Notes: generated from the sequence alone by a model not told the origin. A DNA stretch of 64,000 nt from Clostridia bacterium (GCA_017397895.1 JAFQHP010000020.1:1-64000); one strand, 5' to 3'. Counted from the stretch's first letter, positions 37,138 through 46,416 are shown. Translations and numbers: made by a program.

Positions 37138-37809
37138 ATGACGGAAAAAAGAAAAAAACGGTCCGGCAGGGGAAAGCGCCTGTTGCGGGGGCTGATCCTG
37201 GGCCTGCTGTTGTGTTTGGGCCTTGTATTGGTATTGCAAAAGAACCTGGAAAACGTCATCCTGGATATGGCCCACGCCCGGGCAGAGGCTATGGCAGTGA
37301 ATTATGTGCACGAGGCCACCCAGATGCTGATGGGCGGGGAGTGCGCTTACTCCGATATGATGACGGTGCACACCGACGAAACCGGCCAGGTGACCATGCT
37401 GGAAGCCAATACCGCGGAAATGAACCGGCTGTCCACGGAGGCGGCGCTGCTCACCCAGAAGCAACTGGACAGTGCCGAGGCGCAAAGCGTATCCATTCCC
37501 CTGGGGGCGGCCCTGGGCATTCCCTTCCTTTCGGGCCTTGGGCCCAGAGTGCAGGTACGCATTGTGCCCGTCAGCGCCGTTTCCGCCGCCTTTTCCACGG
37601 AGTTTGAATCGGCGGGCATCAACCAGACAAGGCACAAAATTTACCTGTCCCTCACCACCACTGTGCGGCTGGTAATCCCCACCGGGGCAAAACAGGTATC
37701 CCTGGACAGCCAGGTGCTGGTGGCGGAAAGCATCATTGTGGGGGCTGTGCCGGGCACCTATGTGCAGGTGCCCCAGTATGATGATGCACTAAATTTCGCA
37801 ATTCCTTGA
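37138..37809 (+). CDS. yunB: Sporulation protein YunB
   Basis: A 223-residue membrane-anchored protein with one N-terminal helix (LLRGLILGLLLCLGLVLVL, about 16-34) and the YunB core: Ala-rich helix with IN-like NYVHEA, VTMLEANTAEMNRL, SIPLGAALGIPFLSGLGPRV and FESAGINQTRHKIYL. In Bacillus yunB is under sigma-E control and needed for full sporulation. ATG 37138 is 7 bases from GGGAGG; the ATG two codons before touches it. It supports an endospore former. Confidence 0.9.
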   Translation: MTEKRKKRSGRGKRLLRGLILGLLLCLGLVLVLQKNLENVILDMAHARAEAMAVNYVHEATQMLMGGECAYSDMMTVHTDETGQVTMLEANTAEMNRLSTEAALLTQKQLDSAEAQSVSIPLGAALGIPFLSGLGPRVQVRIVPVSAVSAAFSTEFESAGINQTRHKIYLSLTTTVRLVIPTGAKQVSLDSQVLVAESIIVGAVPGTYVQVPQYDDALNFAIP

Positions 37810-37859
37810 TTTTTTTGTGTTTATATGATAATATTTTCGTAACAAATTGCGCTGTTTAC

Positions 37860-37888
37860 TTGACAGCGGGCCATATATGCTCTAAAAT
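37860..37888 (+). promoter_or_regulatory. Promoter of the CARDB-like surface protein gene
   Basis: TTGACA (37860-37865), 17-base spacer, TAAAAT (37883-37888), 66 bases before the start codon. Confidence 0.82.
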
Positions 37889-37954
37889 ATGTAGAGAATA
37901 TGGATATTTATCTCCCGGCATGGAAGCATGCTTGGAGGGAGGGAGGGGCAAGAA

Positions 37955-39763
37955 ATGACATTTGCCCGGAAAATGATGAAGTTTGCAGGGATGCTTCTGA
38001 CGGCAGCCCTGCTGTTCGGCCTGTGCTGCAATGCCCTGGCGGTATCGGATCCTGTGGAGTTCACCATCCAGGTAACCCCTGACAGCCTGACGGCGCCGGG
38101 GGATGTGCAGGTATCCCTGCGTGTAGCCAATACCGGCAGCACCGACATGAAGGACCCGGTCACTTTGTATGACCCGGCCGGCAATGTGGTGGCCTCCTTT
38201 GGCGACGGCGGCAGCTACATCCTCTCTGCCGGCGCTTTCCGCACCTGGGAAGGCACCTGGAAAATGACCGATGAGCAATTGAACGCCGGGGAAGTGGTGT
38301 ACACCCTGAAGTATCATCTGGAGGATGATAACGGGGATCTGATTGCCATGAACGCCACCGCCTCTGCGCCGGTTGCCTTTACCGGCGAAAGGGTGAATTT
38401 GTCCGTCAACCGTACTGTCAGCCCCGAAGTGGTGCGCTCCGGCAAGGAAGTGACGGTTACCTACGAACTGTACAACAGCGGTAATGTGGATATCAGCGAC
38501 GTGCGGGTGAAGGAAGCCATCTCCCGCACCGCCCAGAAGGTGGATAAGCTGCAGGCCGGCGAAAAGAAAACGCTGACCTTCACCGCCAAGCTGGGCAATG
38601 CCGATCTCACCAGCAGCGCCACCATCACCTTCAAGGCCGGGGACGATAAAAAGACCCAGACCCTGGATATTGCCGAGCAGATCATCCCCAAGGCCAACCC
38701 CAACCTGAAGATCGAAATCGCCTCCCCCTCCACCGGTGTGAACATCGGGGAAGCCGCCCGGCTGCAGGTCACCTTTACCAATGCCGGTAACGTGTCCTAT
38801 TCCAATGTGTCCGTCACGGACCAGAATAAGGGCGAAATCTTCACCAACCTGTCCATCCCCGCAGGGGCTACCGTAACGGAAGAAAAGGAATTCATCCTTA
38901 CGGAAAAAACCACCTTCAAGGTAACGGCCACCCTGCCCGACAATACCGGCGAAACCAAAGCCCTCTCTTCCAATGAACTGACGGTGGGCGTGTTTGACCC
39001 GGAAAAGACCCTGCTTCTCACCCTGAACCTGACCGCAGATCAGGAAAACGTGCAGAAGACCCCCGCTGACGTTCGCTTCACCCTCAGCGTGACCAACAAC
39101 AGCAACATCAAGGCGGAAAACATTACCGTCAAGCACGGTGAAACGGCCATCTGCGAAATTGACGCCCTGGAAGCCGGGCAGAGCAAGACCATCGTGCGCG
39201 ACGTGCGCATCTCCCAGGCCGGCAAATTCCGCTTTACCGCCACCGCCAAGGACACCATGAACAACGAAGTGTCCTTCGATTCCAACACCCTGCAGCTGGC
39301 CTATGCCCCCGCCACCCCTGCCCCCACGGTGGAGGTGCGTGCCACGGTGGTCCCGCCCAAGACGGTGACCCCCGCACCTGTGGATCCTGTTTTGTACAGC
39401 ACCCGCAACGCCCTGATGACGGTGGCCGGTGTGCTGGCTGTGCTGTTTGGCATTGCGTTCATCCTGTTCGCCGTATCTACGGTGATGCGGATCAAGAACA
39501 AGAATAAGTCCAAGAATGCCTATGACCATCTGGAGCTTTCCGAACGCCGGGATTACACCGAGCCTGCCGAAGAAGCGGAAGAGGACAATCAGGCCCCGGT
39601 GATGGTGGTGGAAGAAAACACGGCGGAGCCTCTGCCTGTGGACGAAAAGCCTGCCGGTGACGGCGAAGGCGGCTGGCGCATCTCCCGCCCTGCGGAAGAA
39701 GAAGACGCCCCTCAAGCCCGTCATGCCGTGCAGCCTGCTGCCCAGACGGAAGAGGAAGAATAA
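37955..39763 (+). CDS. Membrane-anchored surface protein with CARDB/DUF11-like repeats
   Basis: A 602-residue exported protein. Signal peptide about 1-31 (MKFAGMLLTAALLFGLCCNALA). Four or so immunoglobulin-like repeats follow, with motifs such as VSLRVANTGSTDMKDPVTLY, VTYELYNSGNVDISDVRV, QVTFTNAGNVSYSNVSV and LSVTNNSNIKAENITV, typical of CARDB/DUF11 folds. A Pro/Thr segment (about 455-475) precedes one helix (ALMTVAGVLAVLFGIAFILF, about 482-502) and an acidic cytoplasmic tail of about 95 residues. Role unknown, presumably structural or adhesive at the envelope. Confidence 0.82.
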   Translation: MTFARKMMKFAGMLLTAALLFGLCCNALAVSDPVEFTIQVTPDSLTAPGDVQVSLRVANTGSTDMKDPVTLYDPAGNVVASFGDGGSYILSAGAFRTWEGTWKMTDEQLNAGEVVYTLKYHLEDDNGDLIAMNATASAPVAFTGERVNLSVNRTVSPEVVRSGKEVTVTYELYNSGNVDISDVRVKEAISRTAQKVDKLQAGEKKTLTFTAKLGNADLTSSATITFKAGDDKKTQTLDIAEQIIPKANPNLKIEIASPSTGVNIGEAARLQVTFTNAGNVSYSNVSVTDQNKGEIFTNLSIPAGATVTEEKEFILTEKTTFKVTATLPDNTGETKALSSNELTVGVFDPEKTLLLTLNLTADQENVQKTPADVRFTLSVTNNSNIKAENITVKHGETAICEIDALEAGQSKTIVRDVRISQAGKFRFTATAKDTMNNEVSFDSNTLQLAYAPATPAPTVEVRATVVPPKTVTPAPVDPVLYSTRNALMTVAGVLAVLFGIAFILFAVSTVMRIKNKNKSKNAYDHLELSERRDYTEPAEEAEEDNQAPVMVVEENTAEPLPVDEKPAGDGEGGWRISRPAEEEDAPQARHAVQPAAQTEEEE

Positions 39764-39780
39764 ACAAAACCAAACATCAA

Positions 39781-39809
39781 CTGCCGCTCTGAAAAAGGGC
39801 GGCAGTTTT
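39781..39809 (+). terminator. Terminator of the CARDB-like gene
   Basis: CTGCCGC (39781-39787) and GCGGCAG (39799-39805) form a 7-bp stem followed by TTTTC. Confidence 0.82.
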
Positions 39810-39828
39810 CTAAAACGGAGAAATGCTG

Positions 39829-40392
39829 ATGGAAATGGAACAGAAGCTGGACAAGGTGCTGGCTGCGCTGCAGGAAACCGCCGCCCCGGTGATTGTCATT
39901 GACGGTATGTGCGGCAGCGGCAAAAGCACCCTGGCCCGGGCCCTTTCGGAACAGCTGGGCGCCCCGGAAATTCACATGGACGATTTCTTTTTGCCCTTTG
40001 ACCTGCGCACCCGACAGCGGCTGCAGGAAAAGGGCGGCAATATCCACTATGAGCGCTTTGAAGCGGAAGTGCTGCCCTTTGTGGGGAAGCAGGAAACCTT
40101 TTCCTACCGGAAATTTCATTGCAGCGACGGCAGCTTTTCGCCCCTTGTGTGCGGTGAAGGGAAGGTGCGCATTGTGGAGGGCAGCTACAGCCTGCATCCC
40201 AGGTTCCGCACGGCATGGCAGCGGATGGGGGCGCTGACGGTGTTTTTGTCCATCCTGGAGGCGGAGCAATTGCGCAGGCTGGAACAGCGGAACCCGGATT
40301 TGATGGAAAATTTCCGCACCCGCTGGATTCCTATGGAAAATGAATACTTTGCCGCCTGTCAGGTGCCGGAGAATGCGGCCCTGCGGCTGTAA
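39829..40392 (+). CDS. Uridine kinase-like P-loop protein
   Basis: A 187-residue kinase-fold protein. Walker A is VIDGMCGSGKSTLARAL (about 22-38), with IHMDDFFLPFDLRTRQRL and IVEGSYSLHP matching the uridine kinase layout. Substrate not certain. ATG 39829 sits 8 bases from CGGAG; the ATG two codons upstream is too close to it. It ends at a strong bidirectional terminator. Confidence 0.82.
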   Translation: MEMEQKLDKVLAALQETAAPVIVIDGMCGSGKSTLARALSEQLGAPEIHMDDFFLPFDLRTRQRLQEKGGNIHYERFEAEVLPFVGKQETFSYRKFHCSDGSFSPLVCGEGKVRIVEGSYSLHPRFRTAWQRMGALTVFLSILEAEQLRRLEQRNPDLMENFRTRWIPMENEYFAACQVPENAALRL

Positions 40393-40394
40393 AA

Positions 40395-40430
40395 AAGAAG
40401 GAAGGGGTTTTCCTTCCTTCTTTTATTTTT
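40395..40430. terminator. Bidirectional terminator
   Basis: AAGAAGGAAGG (40395-40405) pairs with CCTTCCTTCTT (40412-40422); T-rich on the plus side and A6 on the other. It serves the plus-strand kinase gene and the converging minus-strand gene. Confidence 0.85.
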
Positions 40431-40981
40431 CATTGCAGGTAAGGGGAGATGTCCATGGTTTCTCCGTCTTTGTACAGCGTCAGGCACAAAAAGCCGTCCC
40501 CTTCCCAGGGCACATGGGCTGCGGCTTTTCCCAGCACCGCCCCTTGCTTTACCAATGCTCCGTCCGCTGCCTGCACGTCCTCTACCCCTTTGTAGCGCAG
40601 GGTGAAGCCGTCCCCCTCCAGGAAAAGAGCCGACCCTTCCCGGCGCAGGGTGCCGGCAAAGGCGGCCCGGACGGCCTGGCCTTTCTCTGCGGCAAAGTGG
40701 GTGGCGGGGTGGAAGCGGGTCACATGGTACTCGGGAAAATGCACCGGCATCCGGGAAAAGGAAAGGGTGATTTCACCGGACACCGGGGAAAGCAGCCCAA
40801 GGGGGGCAGGGGAAGGAGTGATCTGGGAAAGCCGCTGGCTTTGGTCCAGCTGGGCGGGGGAGGCTTCCGGCACCGGGGCGGTGCGAGTCCACAGGGCGGA
40901 CAGAAGAATCGCCGCGGCAAACAAAACTGCCAGCAGATAATGGCCGCTTTGCTGAAAAAACCGCTTCACCCTTGCCTGCAT
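40430..40981 (-). CDS. Degenerate LytM/M23-like membrane protein (SpoIIQ-like layout)
   Basis: A 183-residue protein with an N-terminal helix (YLLAVLFAAAILLSALW, about 15-31), a short Ser/Pro linker and a LytM-type domain (about 65-183). The domain keeps the fold pattern (THFAAEKGQAVRAAFAGTLR; GALVKQGAVLGKA) but not the zinc ligands: the H-x-x-x-D region reads HPATH and the final H-x-H is replaced by CLTL. It is therefore probably a non-catalytic binding module, as in SpoIIQ-type sporulation proteins; this role is inferred. It is 34 bases downstream of the DUF3343 gene. Confidence 0.72.
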   Translation of the reverse strand: MQARVKRFFQQSGHYLLAVLFAAAILLSALWTRTAPVPEASPAQLDQSQRLSQITPSPAPLGLLSPVSGEITLSFSRMPVHFPEYHVTRFHPATHFAAEKGQAVRAAFAGTLRREGSALFLEGDGFTLRYKGVEDVQAADGALVKQGAVLGKAAAHVPWEGDGFLCLTLYKDGETMDISPYLQ

Positions 40982-41015
40982 TTTCCCGCCCCCTTTTTCT
41001 GGTAGTATGGGCTGT

Positions 41016-41276
41016 TCACAGGGGGCTTATGCGGCTGCGGGCGGAGGGAGTGAAGCGGTAGAAGCCGATGAGGTTGCCGGGGTTATTGCGCCGGTACACC
41101 TCCATGGCCTTTTGCGCATCCTTCATATCAAGCTGGATGGACAGCCCGCAGCCCACCTGAATTTCCCGGGGGGTGGAAATGATGGTGGCGGCAATGCCGT
41201 TTCTTCTCAGGGCACTGTCAAAGCGGAACACCTGCTGCCGGGAGCGGAACGCAGCAAGGGCAAATGTTTCTTCCAT
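41016..41276 (-). CDS. DUF3343 (putative Se/S carrier-like) protein
   Basis: An 86-residue protein: MEETFALAAFRSRQQVFRFD, a short alpha/beta fold, PREIQVGCGLSIQLD with a conserved Cys-Gly, and GNLIGFYRF. DUF3343 proteins are often encoded near cysteine desulfurases and selenium-handling genes and are proposed to carry Se or S. Here a divergent cysteine desulfurase gene starts 69 bases away. ATG 41276 lies 9 bases from AAGGAGG; another ATG two codons upstream is only 3 bases from it. Confidence 0.85.
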   Translation of the reverse strand: MEETFALAAFRSRQQVFRFDSALRRNGIAATIISTPREIQVGCGLSIQLDMKDAQKAMEVYRRNNPGNLIGFYRFTPSARSRISPL

Positions 41277-41345
41277 GGTCATGCGCCTCCTTTCTTTCTC
41301 ATACATTCTATGGAGAAATGAAGCGTCGGGTGCAGGAGGAGAAGG

Positions 41346-42461
41346 ATGATCTATCTGGATAATGCGGCCACCAGCTTTCCCAAGCCGCCGGAGGTGTGCC
41401 AGGCGGTGGCCGGGGTGATGATGAAAATAGGCGGCAATCCCGGCCGGGGCGGCCATCCCGGGGCACTGGCCGGGGGACGCATTCTGGAAACGTGCAGGGA
41501 AAGGGCGGCGGAGCTTGTGGGGGCAAAGCAGCCCGACCATATCATTTTCACCTTCAACGGCACCGATGCTTTGAACATCGCCCTGAAGGGGTATTTGCAT
41601 AGGGGGGATGAGGTGATCGTATCCCATCAGGAGCACAATGCCGTCATGCGGCCTTTGATGGGGCTGCAGGACCGGGGGGAAATCCGGGTGCGGATGGCGG
41701 AGCCGGATGAAAGGGGCGTGCTTGGACGGGACAGCATTACAGCTTTGGTGAATAAAAACACTGCCCTGGTGGTGCTCTGCCATGCCAGCAACGTTACCGG
41801 CTGTATTCAGCCTGCTCGCCTGCTCATTCAGGCGGCGCATGAAAAGGGGATTCCGGTTCTTCTGGATGCGGCCCAGACGGCGGGCACGGAAAACCTTTCT
41901 TCTCTTGGGGCGGATATGATCGCCATGCCGGGGCACAAGGGGCTGCTTGGGCCCATGGGCACGGGGCTTTTGTACGTGGCGCCCCACATGGATATGCATC
42001 CGGTCCGGGAGGGGGGCACCGGCTCCGCCTCCGAAAGCCTGCGCCAGCCTGCCATGCTGCCGGATCTGTTGGAAAGCGGCACCCATAACCTGCCGGGCAT
42101 TGCCGGGCTGTGCCAGGGGCTGAAATTTGTGCACAGGTTTGGTGCGGAAATCCGGGAATATGAAAGGGCGCTGGCCTGGCGGCTGGAGGAAAAGTTGCGG
42201 AATATGCCCCACGTGCAAATGATGGGGGCGGCGGGGGTGGAAAAGGCGGCTATTGTCAGCTTCAACATCCGGGGGAAGGATCCCGGCGAAGTGACGGATG
42301 TGCTGGACCGGGCCGGCTTTGCCCTGCGGGGCGGGCTGCACTGTGCTCCTTCCATCCATGCCTTCCACGGCACCCGGGGTGCGGTGCGGGTAAGCCCCGG
42401 GCTGTACAACACCGAAAAGGAAATAGACGCCCTGGCAGAGGCTGTATATAAGATACAATAA
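41346..42461 (+). CDS. Cysteine desulfurase family aminotransferase class V
   Basis: A 371-residue PLP enzyme, probably releasing sulfur (or selenium) from cysteine (or selenocysteine). N terminus MIYLDNAATSFPKPPEV; PLP lysine in MPGHKGLLGPMGTG (Lys198); active-site cysteine in RGGLHCAPSIH (Cys333); VLLDAAQTAG upstream. The pattern fits the EF2568-like subgroup often found with selenium-metabolism genes. GGAGGAGAAGG precedes ATG 41346. Confidence 0.92.
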   Translation: MIYLDNAATSFPKPPEVCQAVAGVMMKIGGNPGRGGHPGALAGGRILETCRERAAELVGAKQPDHIIFTFNGTDALNIALKGYLHRGDEVIVSHQEHNAVMRPLMGLQDRGEIRVRMAEPDERGVLGRDSITALVNKNTALVVLCHASNVTGCIQPARLLIQAAHEKGIPVLLDAAQTAGTENLSSLGADMIAMPGHKGLLGPMGTGLLYVAPHMDMHPVREGGTGSASESLRQPAMLPDLLESGTHNLPGIAGLCQGLKFVHRFGAEIREYERALAWRLEEKLRNMPHVQMMGAAGVEKAAIVSFNIRGKDPGEVTDVLDRAGFALRGGLHCAPSIHAFHGTRGAVRVSPGLYNTEKEIDALAEAVYKIQ

Positions 42462-42559
42462 AAAAACATTTTTTGCGCTGCAGGCAGGAATTTGGCCTTT
42501 GGGAAAAGAATGTTCCCTTGTTTGAGGAATCATACTGTTCCTGAGGAGGAATGGAGAAT

Positions 42560-43429
42560 ATGCAGCGACTGATGAAGAAATTCAAGGAAAACGAGCCGGT
42601 GATCGGCTATGTGTATATTGTGCTGGGCTGTATGATCGGCGGCGCATCATACCCTTTGTTTCTGGTGCCCAATGAGATTGCCCCCGGCGGGCTGACGGGC
42701 GTGGCCACGGTGCTGAACTATCTGTTCGGGGCGCCGGTGGGGGTTACCAGCCTGCTTTTGAATGTGCCCCTGTTTCTGATGGGGTATAAACTGATGGGCG
42801 GCAGCTTTGCTTTCCGGTCGCTGATCGCCACGGTGCTGTTTTCCCTGTTTATTGATTTGTTCAAGTTCCCGCCGCTGACGGATGACGTGCTGCTGGCTAG
42901 CGTGTACGGCGCCATTATGCTGGGGGTGGGCCTGGGGCTGATCCTGAGGGGCGGCGCCACCACCGGCGGCTCGGACATGATCGCTAAACTCATCCACCAC
43001 CGCCTGCCCTTCATTACCGTGGGCATGGTGATCATGCTGGTGGACTGTTTGGTGATTTTGCTTGCCGCCTTCACCATGAGCACAAGGGCGGCGCTGTATT
43101 CTCTGATCTGCATTTTTGTCAGCGCCAGGGTGATCGACCTGGTGCTGGCGGGCCTTGGCTCTGCCAAGATGTGCTTTGTGGTAAGCGGGGAAAGCGAGCG
43201 GATCAGCAGCCGCATCATGAAAGAGATGGACCGGGGCGTGACCCTGCTGCCCGCCATCGGCGGTTATACGGGAAAAGAAACCCGGGCGCTGATCAGCGTG
43301 GTGGACCAGAAGGAAGTAATGAAGGTGAAGCGCATCGTGCGGGAAGCGGACGGCCGGGCGTTCATGTTCATCACCGACACCCACGAAACCCTGGGCGAAG
43401 GCTTCCGCAGCCTGGACAAAGAGGAATAA
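42560..43429 (+). CDS. YitT family membrane protein (DUF161/DUF2179)
   Basis: A 289-residue protein with five to six membrane helices (about 15-205; e.g. GYVYIVLGCMIGGASYPLF, GVTSLLLNVPLFLMGY, RGGATTGGSDMIAKLIHH) and a cytoplasmic DUF2179 domain (about 210-285; YTGKETRALISVVDQKE). Function of YitT proteins is unsettled. ATG 42560 lies 10 bases from AGGAGG; the alternative ATG 42551 abuts it. Confidence 0.9.
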   Translation: MQRLMKKFKENEPVIGYVYIVLGCMIGGASYPLFLVPNEIAPGGLTGVATVLNYLFGAPVGVTSLLLNVPLFLMGYKLMGGSFAFRSLIATVLFSLFIDLFKFPPLTDDVLLASVYGAIMLGVGLGLILRGGATTGGSDMIAKLIHHRLPFITVGMVIMLVDCLVILLAAFTMSTRAALYSLICIFVSARVIDLVLAGLGSAKMCFVVSGESERISSRIMKEMDRGVTLLPAIGGYTGKETRALISVVDQKEVMKVKRIVREADGRAFMFITDTHETLGEGFRSLDKEE

Positions 43430-43449
43430 GGGGACAAAAGTGTCCTTTT
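43430..43449 (+). terminator. Short terminator after the YitT gene
   Basis: GGACA (43432-43436) pairs with TGTCC (43441-43445), extended by AAGG/TTTT, then the T-tract. Weak but well placed. Confidence 0.55.
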
Positions 43450-43461
43450 CATGCACATGGC

Positions 43462-43490
43462 TTGTGAGTACAGGCGGGTTATGATACAAT
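43462..43490 (+). promoter_or_regulatory. Promoter of the PAP2 gene
   Basis: TTGTGA (43462-43467), 17-base spacer, TACAAT (43485-43490), 40 bases before the start codon. Confidence 0.72.
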
Positions 43491-43529
43491 AGGCTGGCTG
43501 ACTGAGTAAGAAAGGCAGGAGAACGAGGC

Positions 43530-44192
43530 ATGAACAAAACCGGAATTTTGCGCACCTGCGTGCTGGTGATGTTGTTTCTGGCCTTTACGCTGGCCGTGAT
43601 GAATGTGGACGTGCAGCCCATCGGCCCGGAGGGAAGCCAGGTGGGCTTTGCCTTTATCAACGGCCCGGTGCGGGATGCGCTGCCCTTGAATGACCTGTTT
43701 TATAAGCTGACCACCTTCCTTGGCTACCTGGCGCTGCTTGCGGTATTGTGCTATGGGGCGCTGGGGGTATGGCAGCTTCTGAAGCGCCGCAGCCTGAAGA
43801 AGGTGGACGGGCAATTGATTTGCCTGGGTGTCTTTTTCGTTCTGATGCTGGTATGCTATGCGGTGTTTGAAAAGCTGCCCGTCAATTACCGGCCGGTGAT
43901 GATGGAGGAAGGGCTGGAAGCCAGCTATCCCTCCTCCCACACCATGCTGGCCCTTTGTGTGTTCGGCGCCATGATTGTGCCCTATCCCCAGCTGTTTGGC
44001 AGGGAAAGGCTTGGGTATGTGCGCATCGCGGCCGGGGTAATGATGGTGCTGTCCGTGGCGGGGCGTATTCTGTCCGGGGTGCACTGGCTGACGGATATCG
44101 TGGGGGCTGTGCTGCTCAGCCTGGCGCTTTTGTCCGGGTATGTGTCCATGCTGCAGGTGATGCGCTGCCGGCAGAACGGAAAAAAAACTTGA
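43530..44192 (+). CDS. PAP2 superfamily phosphatase
   Basis: A 220-residue membrane phosphatase with about six helices. It carries all three PAP2 motifs: KLPVNYRP (one residue shorter than the strict KX6RP), ASYPSSHTMLA and SGVHWLTDIVGA. Likely a lipid phosphatase, for example acting on undecaprenyl pyrophosphate or phosphatidate. Its 3' end overlaps the -35 element of glnN. Confidence 0.9.
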   Translation: MNKTGILRTCVLVMLFLAFTLAVMNVDVQPIGPEGSQVGFAFINGPVRDALPLNDLFYKLTTFLGYLALLAVLCYGALGVWQLLKRRSLKKVDGQLICLGVFFVLMLVCYAVFEKLPVNYRPVMMEEGLEASYPSSHTMLALCVFGAMIVPYPQLFGRERLGYVRIAAGVMMVLSVAGRILSGVHWLTDIVGAVLLSLALLSGYVSMLQVMRCRQNGKKT

Positions 44193-44217
44193 CAATTTCA
44201 TGTAATCATCCTATAAT
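44189..44217 (+). promoter_or_regulatory. Perfect consensus glnN promoter
   Basis: TTGACA (44189-44194), exactly 17 bases, TATAAT (44212-44217): a perfect sigma-A match. The leader that follows holds a terminator-like hairpin. Confidence 0.92.
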
Positions 44218-44237
44218 TCGGAAACAACAGCATTGTG

Positions 44238-44269
44238 CGCTGCGGAACTGTTTGTTACGCAGCGTTTTT
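44238..44269 (+). promoter_or_regulatory. Terminator-like hairpin in the glnN leader
   Basis: CGCTGCG (44238-44244) pairs with CGCAGCG (44258-44264), 13-base loop, followed by five T residues. It lies about 14 bases after the expected transcription start and 21 before the glnN start codon. AACAACAG (44223-44230) can pair with CTGTTTGTT in the loop (44248-44256, one bulge), so an alternative, mutually exclusive structure exists. Attenuation is inferred. Confidence 0.7.
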
Positions 44270-44289
44270 CATTCAAAGGAGGAGTAACG

Positions 44290-46377
44290 ATGGGTTTACA
44301 GGAAATGTTCGGCAGCATGGTATTCAATGATGACGTTATGCGCCAGCGGCTGCCCAAGGAAACCTACCGTGCCCTGCACCGTACCATTGCCGAGGGCAAG
44401 AGCCTGAACATGGAAGTGGCCAGTGTGGTGGCCAACACCATGAAGGACTGGGCCATCGAAAAGGGCGCCACCCACTACACCCACTGGTTCCAGCCCATGA
44501 CGGGCATCACCGCCGAAAAGCACGATTCCTTCCTGTCTCCCGTGGAAGGGGGCCGGGCCATTATGGAATTTGGCGGGAAGGAGCTGGTAAAGGGCGAATC
44601 CGACGCCTCTTCGTTCCCCTCCGGCGGCCTCAGGGCCACCTTTGAAGCCCGGGGCTATACCGCCTGGGACCCCACCTCTTACGCCTTTATCAAGGACCAT
44701 ACCCTCTACATCCCCACCGCATTCTGCAGCTGGGGCGGCCATGCGCTGGATAAAAAAACGCCCCTTCTGCGCTCCATGGAGGCGCTGAACCGGCAGGCCA
44801 AGCGTATCCTGAAGCTGTTTGGTCACATGGATGTGAAGCGGGTGATTGCCACCGTGGGGCCGGAGCAGGAGTATTTCCTCATTGACCGGGAATTGTACCG
44901 CCAGCGCAAGGACCTGATGTACACCGGCCGCACCCTCTTTGGCGCCCGTCCGCCCAAGGGCCAGGAACTGGACGACCATTACTACGGCAGCATCAAAACC
45001 CGTGTGGCTGCCTTCATGCGGGACGTGGACGAAGAATTGTGGAAGCTGGGGGTTTCCGCAAAGACCGAGCATAACGAAGCGGCACCCTGCCAGCATGAGC
45101 TGGCCCCCATCTTTGCCACCGCCAATATTGCCTGCGACCATAACCAATTGACCATGGAAGTATTGAAGCGCACCGCGCACCGCCATGGCTTCGCCTGCCT
45201 GCTTCATGAAAAACCCTTTGAAGGCATCAACGGCAGCGGCAAACATGACAACTGGTCCATGTCCACCGATACCGGTGTGAACCTGCTGGAGCCCGGCGAA
45301 ACTCCCGCCGAAAACGCCCAGTTCCTTTTGTTCCTGGTGGCGGTGATCAAGGCGGTGGACCTGCATCAGGATCTGCTGCGCTATTCTGCGGCCAGCGCCG
45401 GGAACGACCATCGCCTGGGGGCCAACGAGGCGCCGCCTGCCATTATGAGCATGTTCCTGGGGGATGAACTGACGGAGATCCTTATGTCCCTGGAGCAGCA
45501 CAAGGCCTATGTGCCCGGGGAAAAGATGCAGATGAACATCGGCGTCAAAACCCTGCCCCCCATCCCCAAGGACACCACCGACCGCAACCGCACTTCTCCC
45601 TTTGCTTTCACCGGCAATAAGTTTGAGTTCCGTTCCGTGGGCGCCAATATGTCCATTGCCGCCGCCAGCACCATCATCAACACCATCGTGGCGGATGTGC
45701 TGCAGGAATTTGCGGACGAACTGGAAGCGGCGGCGGATCTGCGCTCCGCCGTGGAGCAGATTGTGGTGGATACCATCACCAACCACAAGCGCATCATTTT
45801 CAACGGCAACAATTACGCCGCTGCCTGGCGGGAAGAGGCGAAAAAGCGGGGCCTGTTGGAATTGCCCACCACCCCCGACGCCGTGCCCCATATCCTGGAC
45901 GAAAAGAACATTGCCCTCTTTGAACGCCAGAAGGTGTACAGCCGGGAAGAAGTGTACAGCCGCTATGAAATGGCGCTGGAAAACTACTGCAAGAAAATTG
46001 CCATTGAGGGCCATACCCTCATGGAAATGACGGACAAGCAGATCATCCCCGCCATCATCACCTACTCCCGGAATATTGCTGCCGCTGCCAACGAAAAGCG
46101 GGCTTTCCTCAAGGACATTGACCTGTCCTGCGAGGAAAAGCGGCTGCGCCGGCTGACGGAATTGCTGGGCGGCATTTCTGCCATGAGCGAAGAAATGGAC
46201 GGGCTGCTGAACACGGTGCCCCAGGATGTGGAAATTCTGGAAAAGGCCCTGTATTTCCGGGATCGGGTGTTCGGCCTGATGCAGAAAATGCGCACCCTTA
46301 TCGATGAAGCGGAAACCATGGTGGAAAAATCCGTCTGGCCCTTCCCGGATTATGGCGATCTGCTGATCACCAAATAA
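44290..46377 (+). CDS. glnN: Glutamine synthetase type III
   Basis: Makes glutamine from glutamate, ammonia and ATP. The 695-residue length and motifs are those of GSIII (GlnN): [82 protein letters not shown] and [17 protein letters not shown] 44290 follows AAAGGAGGAG. It is monocistronic with a consensus promoter, a leader hairpin and a clear terminator. Confidence 0.97.
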   Translation: MGLQEMFGSMVFNDDVMRQRLPKETYRALHRTIAEGKSLNMEVASVVANTMKDWAIEKGATHYTHWFQPMTGITAEKHDSFLSPVEGGRAIMEFGGKELVKGESDASSFPSGGLRATFEARGYTAWDPTSYAFIKDHTLYIPTAFCSWGGHALDKKTPLLRSMEALNRQAKRILKLFGHMDVKRVIATVGPEQEYFLIDRELYRQRKDLMYTGRTLFGARPPKGQELDDHYYGSIKTRVAAFMRDVDEELWKLGVSAKTEHNEAAPCQHELAPIFATANIACDHNQLTMEVLKRTAHRHGFACLLHEKPFEGINGSGKHDNWSMSTDTGVNLLEPGETPAENAQFLLFLVAVIKAVDLHQDLLRYSAASAGNDHRLGANEAPPAIMSMFLGDELTEILMSLEQHKAYVPGEKMQMNIGVKTLPPIPKDTTDRNRTSPFAFTGNKFEFRSVGANMSIAAASTIINTIVADVLQEFADELEAAADLRSAVEQIVVDTITNHKRIIFNGNNYAAAWREEAKKRGLLELPTTPDAVPHILDEKNIALFERQKVYSREEVYSRYEMALENYCKKIAIEGHTLMEMTDKQIIPAIITYSRNIAAAANEKRAFLKDIDLSCEEKRLRRLTELLGGISAMSEEMDGLLNTVPQDVEILEKALYFRDRVFGLMQKMRTLIDEAETMVEKSVWPFPDYGDLLITK

Positions 46378-46385
46378 ACATCAAG

Positions 46386-46416
46386 ACGTTCCTGTTGTAT
46401 GCAGGAACGTTTTTTC
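46386..46416 (+). terminator. Terminator of glnN
   Basis: ACGTTCCTG (46386-46394) pairs with CAGGAACGT (46402-46410), then T6. Confidence 0.9.

Noticed and set aside
41016-42533. 505-codon minus-strand frame as one protein
   Set aside because: Only its last 86 codons are real (DUF3343, with its own RBS). The rest is the complement of the cysteine desulfurase gene.
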